A stretch of DNA of 64,000 bases, from positions 272,453-336,452 of the forward strand of contig CABVRX010000002.1 in assembly GCA_902500825.1 (NCBI GenBank), in the 5' to 3' direction. The notes beneath the pieces were generated by a model that was not told where the DNA came from, did no database searches, and saw nothing but the letters and a program-made list of their open reading frames with translations. The stretch comes from an uncultured Nitrospira sp. GTDB taxonomy: Bacteria; Nitrospirota; Nitrospiria; Nitrospirales; Nitrospiraceae. The position numbers and the translations under genes are program-made. Positions within the stretch are counted from its first letter, which is position 1, and every line of letters starts with the position of its first letter. Of this stretch, positions 30,158 through 39,888 are shown one piece after another.

Positions 30158-30281
30158 CAGGATGTTGAAAAAGCCCGCCGGCTTCGTTCTCGCATCGCTC
30201 AAGGCCTCAACGTACCAACCGCGTACGCCTCGGCCTTTTGCTCGCTGTGGCCTTGCCGGACAGCCTTTTTGACCATCCTGC
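30158..30281 (-). repeat. Dispersed palindromic intergenic repeat, copy 3 (inverted)
   Basis: It starts CAGGATGTTGAAAAAGCCCG and ends CTTTTTGACCATCCTG, a terminal inverted repeat. Read on the minus strand it matches copies 1 and 2, including AAGGCCACAGCGAGCAAAAGG and GAGCGATGCGAGAACGAAGC. This copy has the least decayed palindromic ends. The rest of the gap to topA (30282-30459) contains a short direct repeat of ATGTGACGA and no gene. Confidence 0.85.
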
Positions 30282-30459
30282 ATGTGTGACGAGTGATATG
30301 TGACGAACATAGCAAGTAGGTCTTGTCGTCGGCGCTCGTTCTGATCATCACTGATGGTTCATAATATCTTGCTGATGGTTGCCGACTGCCATTCTAGTTG
30401 CACGAATCTCCGATATTTGGTACGGATGATACAATTCTCGAGAGACAGACGGAGTTGTC

Positions 30460-32799
30460 ATGGCAAAAAACTTGATTATCGTTGAGTCGCCGACGAAGGC
30501 GAAGACGATTACGAAATATCTGGGCCGCGGGTATACCGTCATGGCGTCGGTGGGGCATATCAAGGATCTTCCGACCAGCAAATTGGGCGTGGATCTCGAG
30601 AATGATTTCGAACCGCAGTACGTCACGATCAAAGGCAAGTCCAAGGTGTTGGCGGAGATCAAGAAGAAAGCCGAGGAGGCCGACAAGGTTTTTCTGGCGC
30701 CGGACCCCGATCGTGAAGGAGAGGCGATCGCCTGGCACCTTGAGCAAGAGCTGCTCGGAAAATCGAAGAAGAAAAAGAAAGACGGAAAAATTTTCCGGGT
30801 CCTCTTCAACGAAATTACGGAGTCAGCCATCAAGCGAGCGCTCCAGTCGCCGGGCGAGATCGATATGAAACTGGTGAATGCCCAGCAAGCCCGCCGTGTG
30901 TTGGATCGCATCGTTGGGTATCAAGGCAGCCAGTTACTCTGGAACAAGGTTCGCCGAGGGCTCAGCATGGGGCGGGTGCAGTCGGTGGCCATGCGGCTGA
31001 TTTGCGAGCGTGAAGCGGAGCGGGACGCGTTCCGAACCGAAGAATATTGGTCGATCACCGCCCTGCTGGCGGGAACTAACCCCCCGGCATTCGAGGCCAA
31101 ACTTCACAGTATCAACGGCGAGGAGGCCTCGATTGAAAACGCCGAGCAAGCCGGCCGCATCGTCGGCGAGATTCAAGGAAAGACATTCGTCGTACAATCG
31201 ATCGAGCGCCGAGAAAAGAAACGGAATCCCGTCGCGCCGTTCATTACGAGCCGTCTGCAGCAGGAAGCCTCGCGGAAGCTGCACTTTTCGCCGAAGAAAA
31301 CGATGACCTTGGCGCAGCAGTTGTATGAAGGGATCGAAATCGGAGCCGAAGGAGCGACCGGTCTGATTACCTATATGAGAACCGACTCGCCGCGCATTTC
31401 CAACGAAGCGATGGCCGATGCGCGCGAGGTGATCCAGTCCCGATTTGGGGCGGACTATCTGCCTGCCACGCCGAATGTCTACAAGACCTCGAAGGCGGCG
31501 CAGGAAGCGCATGAAGCGATCAGACCGACTTCAGCGGGACGAGACCCTGAATCGGTCCGCCAGTACTTGGATCACGATCAGCATAATCTCTACAAGTTGA
31601 TCTGGAATCGGTTCATCGCCTCGCAGATGGTGCCGGCCATTCTGGACGTCACCCGCATCGATTCGACACCGGTCGATATGAAAGAGAGGTATCTCTTCCG
31701 CTCGACCGGAACGGTCGTGAAGTTCCCTGGTCACACGATTGTGTATATGGAAGGGGTCGACAAGGAATTGCCTTCGCAAAAGCCGAAGGCCGATCAGGAA
31801 GCGGACGACGATGAACGTCAGCTCCCGACTCTGTCCGAAGGGGAGCGACTGCGACTGGTCGAACAGGAGGGACAGACGGTCCCGGGCATGTTGTCAAAGC
31901 AACATTTCACCCAGCCGCCGCCGCGATACAATGAAGCGCTCTTGATTAAGGAGCTGGAGGAAAAAGGCATCGGACGACCGTCGACCTACGCGGCCATTAT
32001 CTCCACGATCCAGGATCGCAAGTACGTGGAAAAGACCGAAGGGCGCTTGGTTCCCACGGAGACCGGAAAAACCGTGAATGATTTCCTGCTGAAGGGCTTC
32101 CCCGAACTCATCAACGTCGATTTCACGTCTCAGCTGGAAGAACAGTTGGACGAGGTGGAAGAGGGGAATAAGCAGTGGGTCGCGGCGGTGCGCGATTTCT
32201 ACATGCCGTTTACTAGGGAAATGGAACGGGCGAAGACGATTCCCGGCCCCAAAGATATTGTCGAGCCGCCGACCGACATTCCCTGCGAGAAATGCGGACG
32301 GATGATGGAGATCAAGTGGGGTCGGAATGGTAAATTTCTCGCCTGTCCGGCGTACAAGGACGATCCGCCGTGCAAGAACACGCAAAACTTTGAAAAGCTG
32401 CCGGACGGCACGATCAAAATCGTGCCCAAACAGGAACTGACCACCGATCAGATTTGTGACAAATGCGGAAGCCCGATGGTGGTGAAGACCGGACGTTTCG
32501 GCAAGTTCATCGCCTGTTCAGGCTATCCTCAGTGTAAGACCACCAAACCGCTGGCGCTCGGCGTCAAATGCCCGCAACCCGATTGCGGTGGCGACCTCGT
32601 GCAGAAGCGGACGCGTAAAGGCCGCTCATTTTTTGCGTGCAGTAATTATCCTAAGTGTGAATTTGCCCTCTGGGATCGCCCCGTGCCCAAAGCTTGTCCG
32701 ACGTGCCAGGCCCCATTTCTGATCGAAAAAGTCAGCAAGCAAGAGGGCCGCAGCGTCCAATGTCGTAATCAGGACTGCGGTTACCGCGAAGCAGGGTGA
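30460..32799 (+). CDS. topA: DNA topoisomerase I
   Basis: A type IA topoisomerase that relaxes negative supercoils. It has 779 residues. The TOPRIM domain at the N terminus starts IVESPTKAKTI and has the acidic LAPDPDREGEAIAWHLE near residue 85. The catalytic Tyr305 is in ITYMRTDSPRIS. The C-terminal region carries four zinc-ribbon-like modules: CEKCGRMMEI... near 608, CDKCGSPMVVKTGRFGKF near 664, CPQPDCGG...CSNYPKC near 705 and CPTCQAPF...CRNQDC near 747. The ATG has ACGGAG 5 nt upstream. Confidence 0.97.
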   Translation: MAKNLIIVESPTKAKTITKYLGRGYTVMASVGHIKDLPTSKLGVDLENDFEPQYVTIKGKSKVLAEIKKKAEEADKVFLAPDPDREGEAIAWHLEQELLGKSKKKKKDGKIFRVLFNEITESAIKRALQSPGEIDMKLVNAQQARRVLDRIVGYQGSQLLWNKVRRGLSMGRVQSVAMRLICEREAERDAFRTEEYWSITALLAGTNPPAFEAKLHSINGEEASIENAEQAGRIVGEIQGKTFVVQSIERREKKRNPVAPFITSRLQQEASRKLHFSPKKTMTLAQQLYEGIEIGAEGATGLITYMRTDSPRISNEAMADAREVIQSRFGADYLPATPNVYKTSKAAQEAHEAIRPTSAGRDPESVRQYLDHDQHNLYKLIWNRFIASQMVPAILDVTRIDSTPVDMKERYLFRSTGTVVKFPGHTIVYMEGVDKELPSQKPKADQEADDDERQLPTLSEGERLRLVEQEGQTVPGMLSKQHFTQPPPRYNEALLIKELEEKGIGRPSTYAAIISTIQDRKYVEKTEGRLVPTETGKTVNDFLLKGFPELINVDFTSQLEEQLDEVEEGNKQWVAAVRDFYMPFTREMERAKTIPGPKDIVEPPTDIPCEKCGRMMEIKWGRNGKFLACPAYKDDPPCKNTQNFEKLPDGTIKIVPKQELTTDQICDKCGSPMVVKTGRFGKFIACSGYPQCKTTKPLALGVKCPQPDCGGDLVQKRTRKGRSFFACSNYPKCEFALWDRPVPKACPTCQAPFLIEKVSKQEGRSVQCRNQDCGYREAG

Positions 32800-32960
32800 C
32801 GATTCGTGGTTATTCCCGTTCAGTTCCTTGCAATCCATCGATCACCGTAGTCTATTCTTTACATACACCCCGACTATCTTGAAGTCGCATACTACGTAGA
32901 CAAGTTCATGCCTTGCCGTCTCGTTAACCCACTCACTATCTCTATGCCCAAGTTTGTCTC

Positions 32961-33566
32961 ATGAACTCCATAGGCCGAGTGTGTGCACTGATGCTGCTTT
33001 TCGTAGAACTGGCCTGGTTGTCACCAGTTGCGGCGGAGGAACTGCCTGCTACTCTGATTGGAACACAGAGTGTCGGGATGGTGGTCGGTGGAATGCTGCC
33101 CCTTCGAGTGATGGATGCGCAGTCGTCCAAATTGGAGGGAGTCGCTGTGCATCCCTCGTGGCAGATCGCGCTGACCAATCCGATCGGTAGCGAGTGGTGG
33201 AGTGGCTCGCTTGCCCTGGGAGTCGAAGCGGCTCTCTTAGGAATCACGCAACCGACCGGGGCCTATGGGATTGGTGTCACGCCGAAACTGATCTATACGT
33301 TCACGTCGTTTGGCCGACTGAAACCCTATGTTGAAGGCGGCGGTGGTCCGCTCTGGACGAATTTCGACGGCCGCATTCCCGAGCAGGGGTCGGATTTCAA
33401 CTTTCTGGTGGGGGGCGGTGCAGGCGCGACCTACGATCTGACCGCACGATGGGCGCTGAATGCCGGACTCCGCTTCAGCCACATCTCCAATGGCGGCACC
33501 GGTGTTCCTAACAGCGGGGTCAATTATCTGCTGCCGTTTATCGGGGTCTCCGCGAAGCTTTTCTAA
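32961..33566 (+). CDS. PagL-like lipid A deacylase / acyloxyacyl hydrolase family protein
   Basis: A 201-residue outer-membrane beta-barrel candidate. The signal peptide is at residues 1-25 (ending VAAEE). Alternating hydrophobic strands follow, and the C terminus ends in Phe, as in barrel proteins. The PagL motif is at RFSHISNGG: His174 and Ser176 match the catalytic His and Ser of PagL. The Glu that completes the Pseudomonas triad, 12 residues after Ser, is Asn here (PNSGVN). It may modify lipid A, or be a barrel of the family without that activity. Confidence 0.75.
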   Translation: MNSIGRVCALMLLFVELAWLSPVAAEELPATLIGTQSVGMVVGGMLPLRVMDAQSSKLEGVAVHPSWQIALTNPIGSEWWSGSLALGVEAALLGITQPTGAYGIGVTPKLIYTFTSFGRLKPYVEGGGGPLWTNFDGRIPEQGSDFNFLVGGGAGATYDLTARWALNAGLRFSHISNGGTGVPNSGVNYLLPFIGVSAKLF

Positions 33567-33614
33567 TCGGACAAAAATCATTTGTTGAGCCGGACATTTG
33601 TCCGAGTGCGCCTA

Positions 33615-35000
33615 GCAGGGTGTTGACAACCCTCTCCTCGGCCCGTCGTGCTTGTGATAAGCGAGGCTTCCATCAGGAGGGCCACACCGCTGATGGGCAC
33701 ATCCGATCCGCAGCCGTCGATGTTGTATCACATCAAGCTGGAGCAGTTTGTGACCGCCGATCATCCCATGCGGAAGCTCCGGCCGTTGATCGACACGGAC
33801 CGGATTCGACAGCTGTGCGAACCGCTCTATGCCGATGTGGGGCGTCCATCAATTCCACCGGAGCAACTGTTTCTGGCGCTCCTGGGCGGCTATCTGCTAG
33901 GCGTGTCCTCCGAGCGGGCCTTGGTGCGCGAGCTGACTGGGAACCTGGTCCTGCGCTGGTTTGTGGGGCTGGATTTGGATCAGCAACCGTGGGGCCACTC
34001 GACGTTCTCGCAGAACCGGAAGCGGCGGTTTACGGAGAGCGGCCTGCTCGAACGCTTGTTTGATGAGACCGTGGCGTTGGCGATCAAGCAGAAACTGGTG
34101 TCGCAGCATACGACCCTGGACGGCAAGCTGGTACAGGCGAATGCTTCGTACCAAAGCTTTGTGCCCATGGAAATCTTCTTAAAGCCGGAAGCGTACAAGC
34201 GACGACTTCGGTCGCGGGAGGCGGGGCCGGAACGGGACCAGGATCAGGATCGGGGCAATCCCACGGTCACGTTTCGGGGCGAGCGGCGCTCGAACCAGAC
34301 GCATGTCTCGACGACCGATCCCGATGCCAAACTGGCGAACAAGGGGAATGGCACGGCGGCGATGGTGGGTTACACGGTGAATGGGCTGATGGAGAATCGC
34401 CATCGGCTGTTGGTGGGGATCAATGTGGAGTCGTTCCGGGGGCCGGCATCGGAGACAGACGGTGGGCGCAACTTGCTCGATACGTTCCATCAGAAACACG
34501 GGATGCGGATGCAGACGGTTGGGGCTGACAAAGGCTATTTTGCTAAATCGTTTCTCACCGCCCTCTTCCGGCGCCGCGTCACCCCGCACATTGCGGCGAA
34601 AACCACCGGACGCGATACCGTGCATCAGCGGGTGAGGCGCCTGAGCCGCACGGTGGGCTACCGCCTCTCGCAGCGGGCGCAGAAGAAGATCGAAGAACTG
34701 TGAGGCGAAGCGAAATGCTGGCACGGGTTCCGGCGGTTTCGCCGACGAGGGCTTATCCATGTCTGAGATGAGGCGTATCTGATGGGCTGGCTGCTGCATC
34801 TGGGGCGGCTGTCGACCGTGCTCCCGGCTCCAGCCTAGGGGGAGCCCCACGGCGACTGGTGGCGCGAGAAGCGAGAACTCGAAAGAGCAGGATGCGGGCG
34901 AGACGGACCTCAGGATCGACACACAAGCCCATCATCAGAGAATCAACTGGTGAATGCGATGCGGGAATTCTCTAAAAACCGCAGTTTGTCAACAAACTGC
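33615..35000 (+). mobile_element. IS5/IS1182-like insertion sequence, decayed
   Basis: A 1,386-bp element. Left end GCAGGGTGTTGACAACCC and right end (reverse complement) GCAGTTTGTTGACAAACT match at 13 of 18 positions, and the flanking bases are CTA on the left and TAG on the right, compatible with a TA or CTAG-type target. Each end is itself a small palindrome (AGGGT...ACCCT and CAGTTTGT...ACAAACTG) around a shared GTTGAC centre. The single transposase frame has two in-frame stops. It separates the PagL-like gene from the nucleoside transporter. Confidence 0.85.
33693..34838 (+). pseudogene. DDE transposase interrupted by two UGA codons
   Basis: N-terminal DUF772-like region (YHIKLEQFVTADHPMRKLRPLID, then PSIPPEQLFLALLGGYLLG), then a DDE core with TTLDGKLVQANASYQSF, STTDPDAKLANKGNGTAAMVGY and VGADKGYF. 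The frame stops at TGA 34701-34703, exactly where family members continue ELWGEAK, so it looks like a TGG Trp codon mutated to TGA. Reading on gives GEAKCWHGFRRFRRRGLIHV, a second TGA at 34764-34766, then DEAYLMGWLLHLGRL and a TAG at 34836. About 45 C-terminal residues are lost from the translated product. Confidence 0.85.
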
Positions 35001-35238
35001 TAGATAGGGGCGGTGAGCGGAGTAGGCTCACGCTGAGATGCGCAGACGCTCATAGCGTGACAACGGCTTCATCATCACTGCGTTTCTTACGATGCAAGAG
35101 TGATCGTTCACCTCGCCTTCCGTAGTTCAGTTAGTAATTCCTGAAACCTTATGCAACCTCGTGCCGTGTTACGCGTTAAGTGACAACGGTTTGTCCGTCG
35201 ACACGGGGATGGGGAGAGGGATCGGTGAGTGCCACTTT

Positions 35239-36555
35239 CTAGGAAGATGAGAGGACTGCTGCAATACAACCGGTCAGCAACGTCGTCAAATAGGCGGTCC
35301 ACAGCGCGCGCAGTCCCAGGAGCGAGATGTCCTTTGCTCGATGGGGCACCAAGGCGGAGATGCCGCCGACAAAGATGCCCATGCTCGCCACATGCACGAA
35401 TCCGCAGAGGGCATAGGTCATGGCCGTGAGGGACCGTGGAGAGAGCGACGGCGGAGACGCGGATTGCACCGCGGCCAGTTTGAAATAGGCCGCCACTTCC
35501 GTTTCGATAAACCGCGACCCCAGCAAGTCCGCGCCGATCTGCCATTCCTCAGGGCGGAGACCGAGGAGAATGGCGAACGGCCAGGTCACCCAGGCGAGGA
35601 TCCGTGTGACGGAGAGAGGCACTCCACCGAATGCGGGAAGCTGCGCCAGCGCCAAATCTACCAACGCTTCCAATCCAAGAAACACGATCAGCAACGCGGC
35701 AATGCCGACGGCCATTTTCATTCCCTGCCCCGCCCCATCGATCAAGGCGACAATGAGGTTGGAGGGCGGCGGGATCGCTTCACCGTCGGATGAAGACGCT
35801 GGGTTCCGGTCGGTGGGATCAGAGGGCACGCCGCCCAGCGTCACGGGCTGTCCATCCTCGGGAAACGAAAGTTTACTGATGAGCACCGCACAGGGAATGG
35901 AAATGATGGAAGCGGAAATCAAGTGCCCGGCGATCTGAGGCACCACATATTGCAAGGCCGACACGTAGATGCCCATGACCGTGCTTGCCACAGTTGCCAT
36001 CATGCAGGTCAGCACCAAAAGCAGTTCCGATCGCGTCATGGCCGCGAGGTAGGGACGGACAATCAAGCCCGCCTCGATACCGACGAAGATATTCGCGGCG
36101 CCGGAGAGAGACTCGGCTCCCGATAAGCCCATGGTCCGGTAAAAGAGCCGGGCAAACAGTCGCACGGCCGCTTGCATGATGCCCAAATAGTACAGACCCG
36201 CCATCAATGCGGCAAAGAACACGACGGCCGGAAGCGCTTGCGCCGCCAAGATAAAACCGATCGAGACCGTCCCATCCGGCAGCATCTGGCCGGGACCGAG
36301 TGCGAGAGGCCCAAGGAGAAAAATCGTGCCCTTTTGAGAGGCGGTGAGCACAGCGACCACCATATCGTTGATAACGCTCCAGAGCCAGCGGGAGCCAGGA
36401 AACCAAAAGGATACGATACCGAGTCCCCAGGCCAAGGCCGCGCTGCCCCCAATGGTCGTCCAGTTCAGCCGACTGCGCTTCCCCGTCACCCAGGCCAGCA
36501 ATGCGATCGTCACGAAACCGACACCAGCGAGCAGGCGATACGGCCATTCCTCCAC
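35239..36555 (-). CDS. Concentrative nucleoside transporter (NupC/CNT family)
   Basis: A sodium- or proton-coupled nucleoside uptake permease of the inner membrane. About 438 residues with roughly ten to twelve hydrophobic segments. Family landmarks are GQMLPDGTVSIGFILAAQALPAVVFFAALMAGLYYLG, LSGAESLSGAANIFVGIEAGLIVRPYL and the C-terminal LAAVQ/ALCGFVHVASMGIFVGGISALVP. The likely start is GTG at 36555 with AAGGAG 9 nt upstream; TTG at 36561 is closer than usual to that site. It stands alone between an IS element and a divergent DUF2127 gene. Confidence 0.9.
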   Translation of the reverse strand: MEEWPYRLLAGVGFVTIALLAWVTGKRSRLNWTTIGGSAALAWGLGIVSFWFPGSRWLWSVINDMVVAVLTASQKGTIFLLGPLALGPGQMLPDGTVSIGFILAAQALPAVVFFAALMAGLYYLGIMQAAVRLFARLFYRTMGLSGAESLSGAANIFVGIEAGLIVRPYLAAMTRSELLLVLTCMMATVASTVMGIYVSALQYVVPQIAGHLISASIISIPCAVLISKLSFPEDGQPVTLGGVPSDPTDRNPASSSDGEAIPPPSNLIVALIDGAGQGMKMAVGIAALLIVFLGLEALVDLALAQLPAFGGVPLSVTRILAWVTWPFAILLGLRPEEWQIGADLLGSRFIETEVAAYFKLAAVQSASPPSLSPRSLTAMTYALCGFVHVASMGIFVGGISALVPHRAKDISLLGLRALWTAYLTTLLTGCIAAVLSSS

Positions 36556-36814
36556 CGTCAAGATCTCCTTGCAATGAAAGTCCGGCGGGAGGCTACGCTG
36601 AGAACCGGCTACCGTCAAGAAAGAAATGGGGGCTTGGAATCATACAGAGCGACAAAAGACAGAGGGTCGGATTTTGGGTAAAAGAAAATGTACGGGAGTC
36701 TTTTCTGTCCACTGAGTCCTGAGTCAAACCGTAACAACTGGACAGTCTCCTTAAACAGAAAGTTTTTCCCATCGCATCCGTCCCCCTAGTCCTGTGTGAT
36801 AGTCTCTTCACGCC

Positions 36815-37303
36815 ATGACGACGCGCCCTCATCAGGCCGGCCTCGCCGTGATTGCCCTGTTCAAGCTCGTGAAAGGGGTACTCTTGCTCCTTGTTGGGTT
36901 GGGCCTGCTCAAATTGATGCATGCAGACATTGCGACGCTGTTCTCCCTGCTGCTTGAAACACTTCATCTGAATGCCGATTCTCGGATCATTCATGCACTG
37001 GTTCTGAAAGTGGATGCCTTGCAACCGCACAGCGTCCTAATGGCTGGGCTTGTCAGTCTGGGCTATGCGGGGATGTTGTTGCTGGAAGGCGTGGGGCTTT
37101 GGCTGGAACGCTCCTGGGCCGCGTATCTGACGGTCATCTCGACGAGTCTGCTACTCCCCTTTGAACTCTATGAAGTGATCGATCGGGTGTCGCTGCTTCG
37201 AGTCGGTGTGCTGATGTTGAATCTGGTCATTGTGCTCTATCTTATCGTCCAATTAAAGCAGCATACCTTGCGCTCACGGGTGTCTGTCCCAAGACAGCTC
37301 TGA
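36815..37303 (+). CDS. DUF2127 family membrane protein
   Basis: A 162-residue protein with about four transmembrane segments (near 10-32, 78-95, 102-122 and 132-150). GLAVIALFKLVKGVLLLLVGLGLLKL, LEGVGLWLERSWAAYLTVISTSLLLPFELYEV and the C-terminal LMLNLVIVLYLIVQL are typical of DUF2127. The function is unknown. The start has no strong ribosome-binding site. Confidence 0.85.
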   Translation: MTTRPHQAGLAVIALFKLVKGVLLLLVGLGLLKLMHADIATLFSLLLETLHLNADSRIIHALVLKVDALQPHSVLMAGLVSLGYAGMLLLEGVGLWLERSWAAYLTVISTSLLLPFELYEVIDRVSLLRVGVLMLNLVIVLYLIVQLKQHTLRSRVSVPRQL

Positions 37304-37475
37304 TTCATCGTGACGGCGCAAGCAGATCGAACTGATAACAAATGATCGGCAACAGGTGAGGGGGAATTGACTGGTCTCGTACAAATGGAGCTCACCTGGC
37401 GCACCTACTTGACGTTCCACCTCAACGGCCAGTGTCGCCTTTGCCCCATCCATGGTATCGGTGGCCAGCTATGGA

Positions 37476-38513
37476 TCAGTGCGCGTCATCTGACCGCGTT
37501 TTCCCCCAGAAGAGAGAATAGACATAACTCTGGTAAGCCACAACAAGCAGGAGGCCGACCCCGAACCAGGCAAACCCGATTGTTAATCCATAGGAATCGG
37601 TGGCTGCGTTAAACACCGTGAGGCTGAGCGCCGGATCAGTGGTTGAAACTAAGATGTAGGGATACATGCCGAACATGACGCTGGCGAGCATCAGCAAAAT
37701 AAATGCGCTGGAGGTCAGAAAGGCGGCGGTGTCACGCCGTCGATGCCGAAGGTACAGACTGGATCCGAGCGCGAATATGCCGCTCAATGGAACCAGATAT
37801 TCCATCGGATGACCGGCGAAATTGAGACGCAAGCTTGGCTGGACGAACGGGACGGCAGTCACAGTAAGCGCTGTGCACCCAGCCGAACCCCACCCCATGA
37901 CGCAGGCGGTCGAGACGGCCCGCTGATACAGGGCGCCTGCTGTTTTCATGGCGAGATAATTTGCTCCGTGGAAGGCGAGGATCGACACAGTCGTTAGCCC
38001 CAGCAGCACCGTGAACCAGTCCAGGATGCCCGGTTCCGGTCCTGGCTGAAAGTCTGTCCAAAACGGGACGAAGAAATACCCGTCACGGTTTAAGGGCACA
38101 CCACGAATCAGATTGCCCAGCGCGGCGCCAAAGACAAACGCCAAGAGCAAACTGGCCGTCGTAAAGGCCGTATCCCAGGCCTGTTTCCACAGCGCATGAT
38201 CCACGTGCGATCGCAATTCCAGCGCGAGGCCGCGAAAGATCAGGAGCCACAGCACAAGGATCAGCGCCAAATAGAACCCGCTGAATCCGGCGGCGTAGGC
38301 CCTAGGATAGGCAAAGAAGAGGACAGCGCCGGCGGCGATCAACCAGACTTCGTTCGCGTTCCACAGCGGTCCGATAGAGGCGAGCACTGTCCGGTGTTCC
38401 GCTTCGCTCCGGACGACAAACGGATAGACCATGCCGACACCAAAATCGAATCCGTCCAGGACAATGAAGATGGCGAGCATCAGTGTGACAACGGCGAACC
38501 ACAGTGTTTCCAT
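37476..38513 (-). CDS. cydB: Cytochrome bd quinol oxidase subunit II
   Basis: The structural partner of CydA in the heme d oxidase. About 345 residues and eight or nine transmembrane helices. It opens METLWFAVVTLMLAIFIVLDGFDFGVGM, the conserved first helix with its acidic GFDFG motif. WNANEVWLIAAGAVLFFAYPRAYA near residue 52 and GNLIRGVPLNRDGYF near 133 are also family hallmarks. ATG at 38513 is preceded in frame by TTG. It starts 15 nt after cydA and is cotranscribed. Confidence 0.95.
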   Translation of the reverse strand: METLWFAVVTLMLAIFIVLDGFDFGVGMVYPFVVRSEAEHRTVLASIGPLWNANEVWLIAAGAVLFFAYPRAYAAGFSGFYLALILVLWLLIFRGLALELRSHVDHALWKQAWDTAFTTASLLLAFVFGAALGNLIRGVPLNRDGYFFVPFWTDFQPGPEPGILDWFTVLLGLTTVSILAFHGANYLAMKTAGALYQRAVSTACVMGWGSAGCTALTVTAVPFVQPSLRLNFAGHPMEYLVPLSGIFALGSSLYLRHRRRDTAAFLTSSAFILLMLASVMFGMYPYILVSTTDPALSLTVFNAATDSYGLTIGFAWFGVGLLLVVAYQSYVYSLFWGKTRSDDAH

Positions 38514-38528
38514 CAACAGCTCATTCGT

Positions 38529-39872
38529 TCATGCATGAGACACCGCTTGTGGGCTGATCGAGCCGGGTCCGCGTCGAATTTTTTTTCCGAGAAGAAACAC
38601 AAACAGCAGACCGAGCAGCAGATACAGCCCCAAGAATCCGATGAGGGTAAACAGGGCATTCCCCGAATGAACAAGCGGAGATGTGCCATCAGCGGTGCGC
38701 AACAAGCCGTAGACGAGCCAAGGCTGCCGTCCCAGCTCGGCGGTCATCCAGCCGGCCGATGTGGCAATGTAGGGGAATGGCACCGAGAGCATGAGTAACC
38801 ACAACAGCCACTTCATGTTGAACAACCGGCCACGCCACAGCGAGAGCAAGGCCAGGCCAAAGATGGCGGCGAAGATGGTTCCTAATCCGGCCATGATGTG
38901 ATAGGCGTAGTAGAGGAGTGGAAGATTATCCGGCCACTCGTCGCGAGGAAACGCGTCGAGCCCCTTCACCTTGGCGTAGAGGTCTTTGTACACGAGAAAG
39001 CTGAGCGCGTTAGGGATCTCAATCGGGTTGTCGATGGTCATCGTTTCAAGATTGGGTTGTCCCACCAGATAGAGACCGGCTCCTCTCTCCGTCGTGAAGA
39101 GCCCCTCAAATGCCGCCCCCTTGACAGGTTGATGTTCGAAGACTTGTTTGGCGTTGCCGTGTCCCGTGGGGAAAATCATCAGTGCAGACGCGATCGCGCC
39201 GGCGACAACCCCGGTCCGCAGGAAGGTCTTCGCATGCGGCAGATATTGACCGGACAACAGATAGTACGCGCCCACCGCTGCGATCATACAGGACGCCGTG
39301 ACGACCGCCGCCGTCATGTTATGGGTGAATTGCCAGAACAGCCAAGGATTCGTGAGTAGTTCGCTCAGACTATCGACGAATACCCGACCATCCTCTCCCA
39401 CATGATATGCGACGGGATGCTGCATCCAGGCATTCGTCGCCAGGATGAAGTAGCCGGACAGCCACGAACCCACAAAGAGCATCAGAGCGGCAACCCATTG
39501 CATCCGACGACTGAATCGTTTCCTGAACAGCAGGATACCGAGAAACGATGATTCCAAGAAAAATGCAAAGACTCCTTCCATGGCAAGGGTTTGGCCGATC
39601 ACCCCACCCGCGAAGTTGGAAAATCTTGCCCAGTTGGTCCCAAATTGAAATTCGAGTGGGATACCGGTGACGACGCCGAAGCCGAAGTTTAAGGCAAAGA
39701 TGCCTGTCCAAAAATCCGAGACTTGCTGATAGTGTTCGTCATCGGTGACAAGCGCCCGGCTGCGCAAGTACAGTAGCAGTAACGCCAGCCCCATCGTCAA
39801 TTGAGGAAAAAGGTAGTGGAACGTCGCGGTGAATGCGAACTGGAGCCGGTCGTACAGTAGTGCGCTTGTCAT
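38529..39872 (-). CDS. cydA: Cytochrome bd quinol oxidase subunit I
   Basis: It oxidises quinol and reduces oxygen at heme b595/d. It has 447 residues, with the short Q loop of the cyanide-insensitive type. Heme ligands are present: His19 (b595), His184 in FWQFTHNM and Met327 in YHIMAG (b558 pair). Glu100 and Glu107 of the proton/oxygen site region lie in AMEGVFAFFLESSF, and the conserved GWMTAELGRQPW is near 374-385. This is a canonical bd oxidase, not the divergent bd-like oxidase proposed for Nitrospira. It may serve at low oxygen. Confidence 0.95.
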   Translation of the reverse strand: MTSALLYDRLQFAFTATFHYLFPQLTMGLALLLLYLRSRALVTDDEHYQQVSDFWTGIFALNFGFGVVTGIPLEFQFGTNWARFSNFAGGVIGQTLAMEGVFAFFLESSFLGILLFRKRFSRRMQWVAALMLFVGSWLSGYFILATNAWMQHPVAYHVGEDGRVFVDSLSELLTNPWLFWQFTHNMTAAVVTASCMIAAVGAYYLLSGQYLPHAKTFLRTGVVAGAIASALMIFPTGHGNAKQVFEHQPVKGAAFEGLFTTERGAGLYLVGQPNLETMTIDNPIEIPNALSFLVYKDLYAKVKGLDAFPRDEWPDNLPLLYYAYHIMAGLGTIFAAIFGLALLSLWRGRLFNMKWLLWLLMLSVPFPYIATSAGWMTAELGRQPWLVYGLLRTADGTSPLVHSGNALFTLIGFLGLYLLLGLLFVFLLGKKIRRGPGSISPQAVSHA

Positions 39873-39888
39873 GACATTTTCTCAAGTC

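Noticed and set aside
34701..34766. UGA read as Trp or selenocysteine in the transposase
   Set aside because: The second UGA does not correspond to Trp in family logic, and all other genes here use TGA as a normal stop; simple decay is more likely.
35001..35238. Gap between the IS element and the nucleoside transporter
   Set aside because: No coding frame, tRNA or convincing promoter seen; left without a feature.
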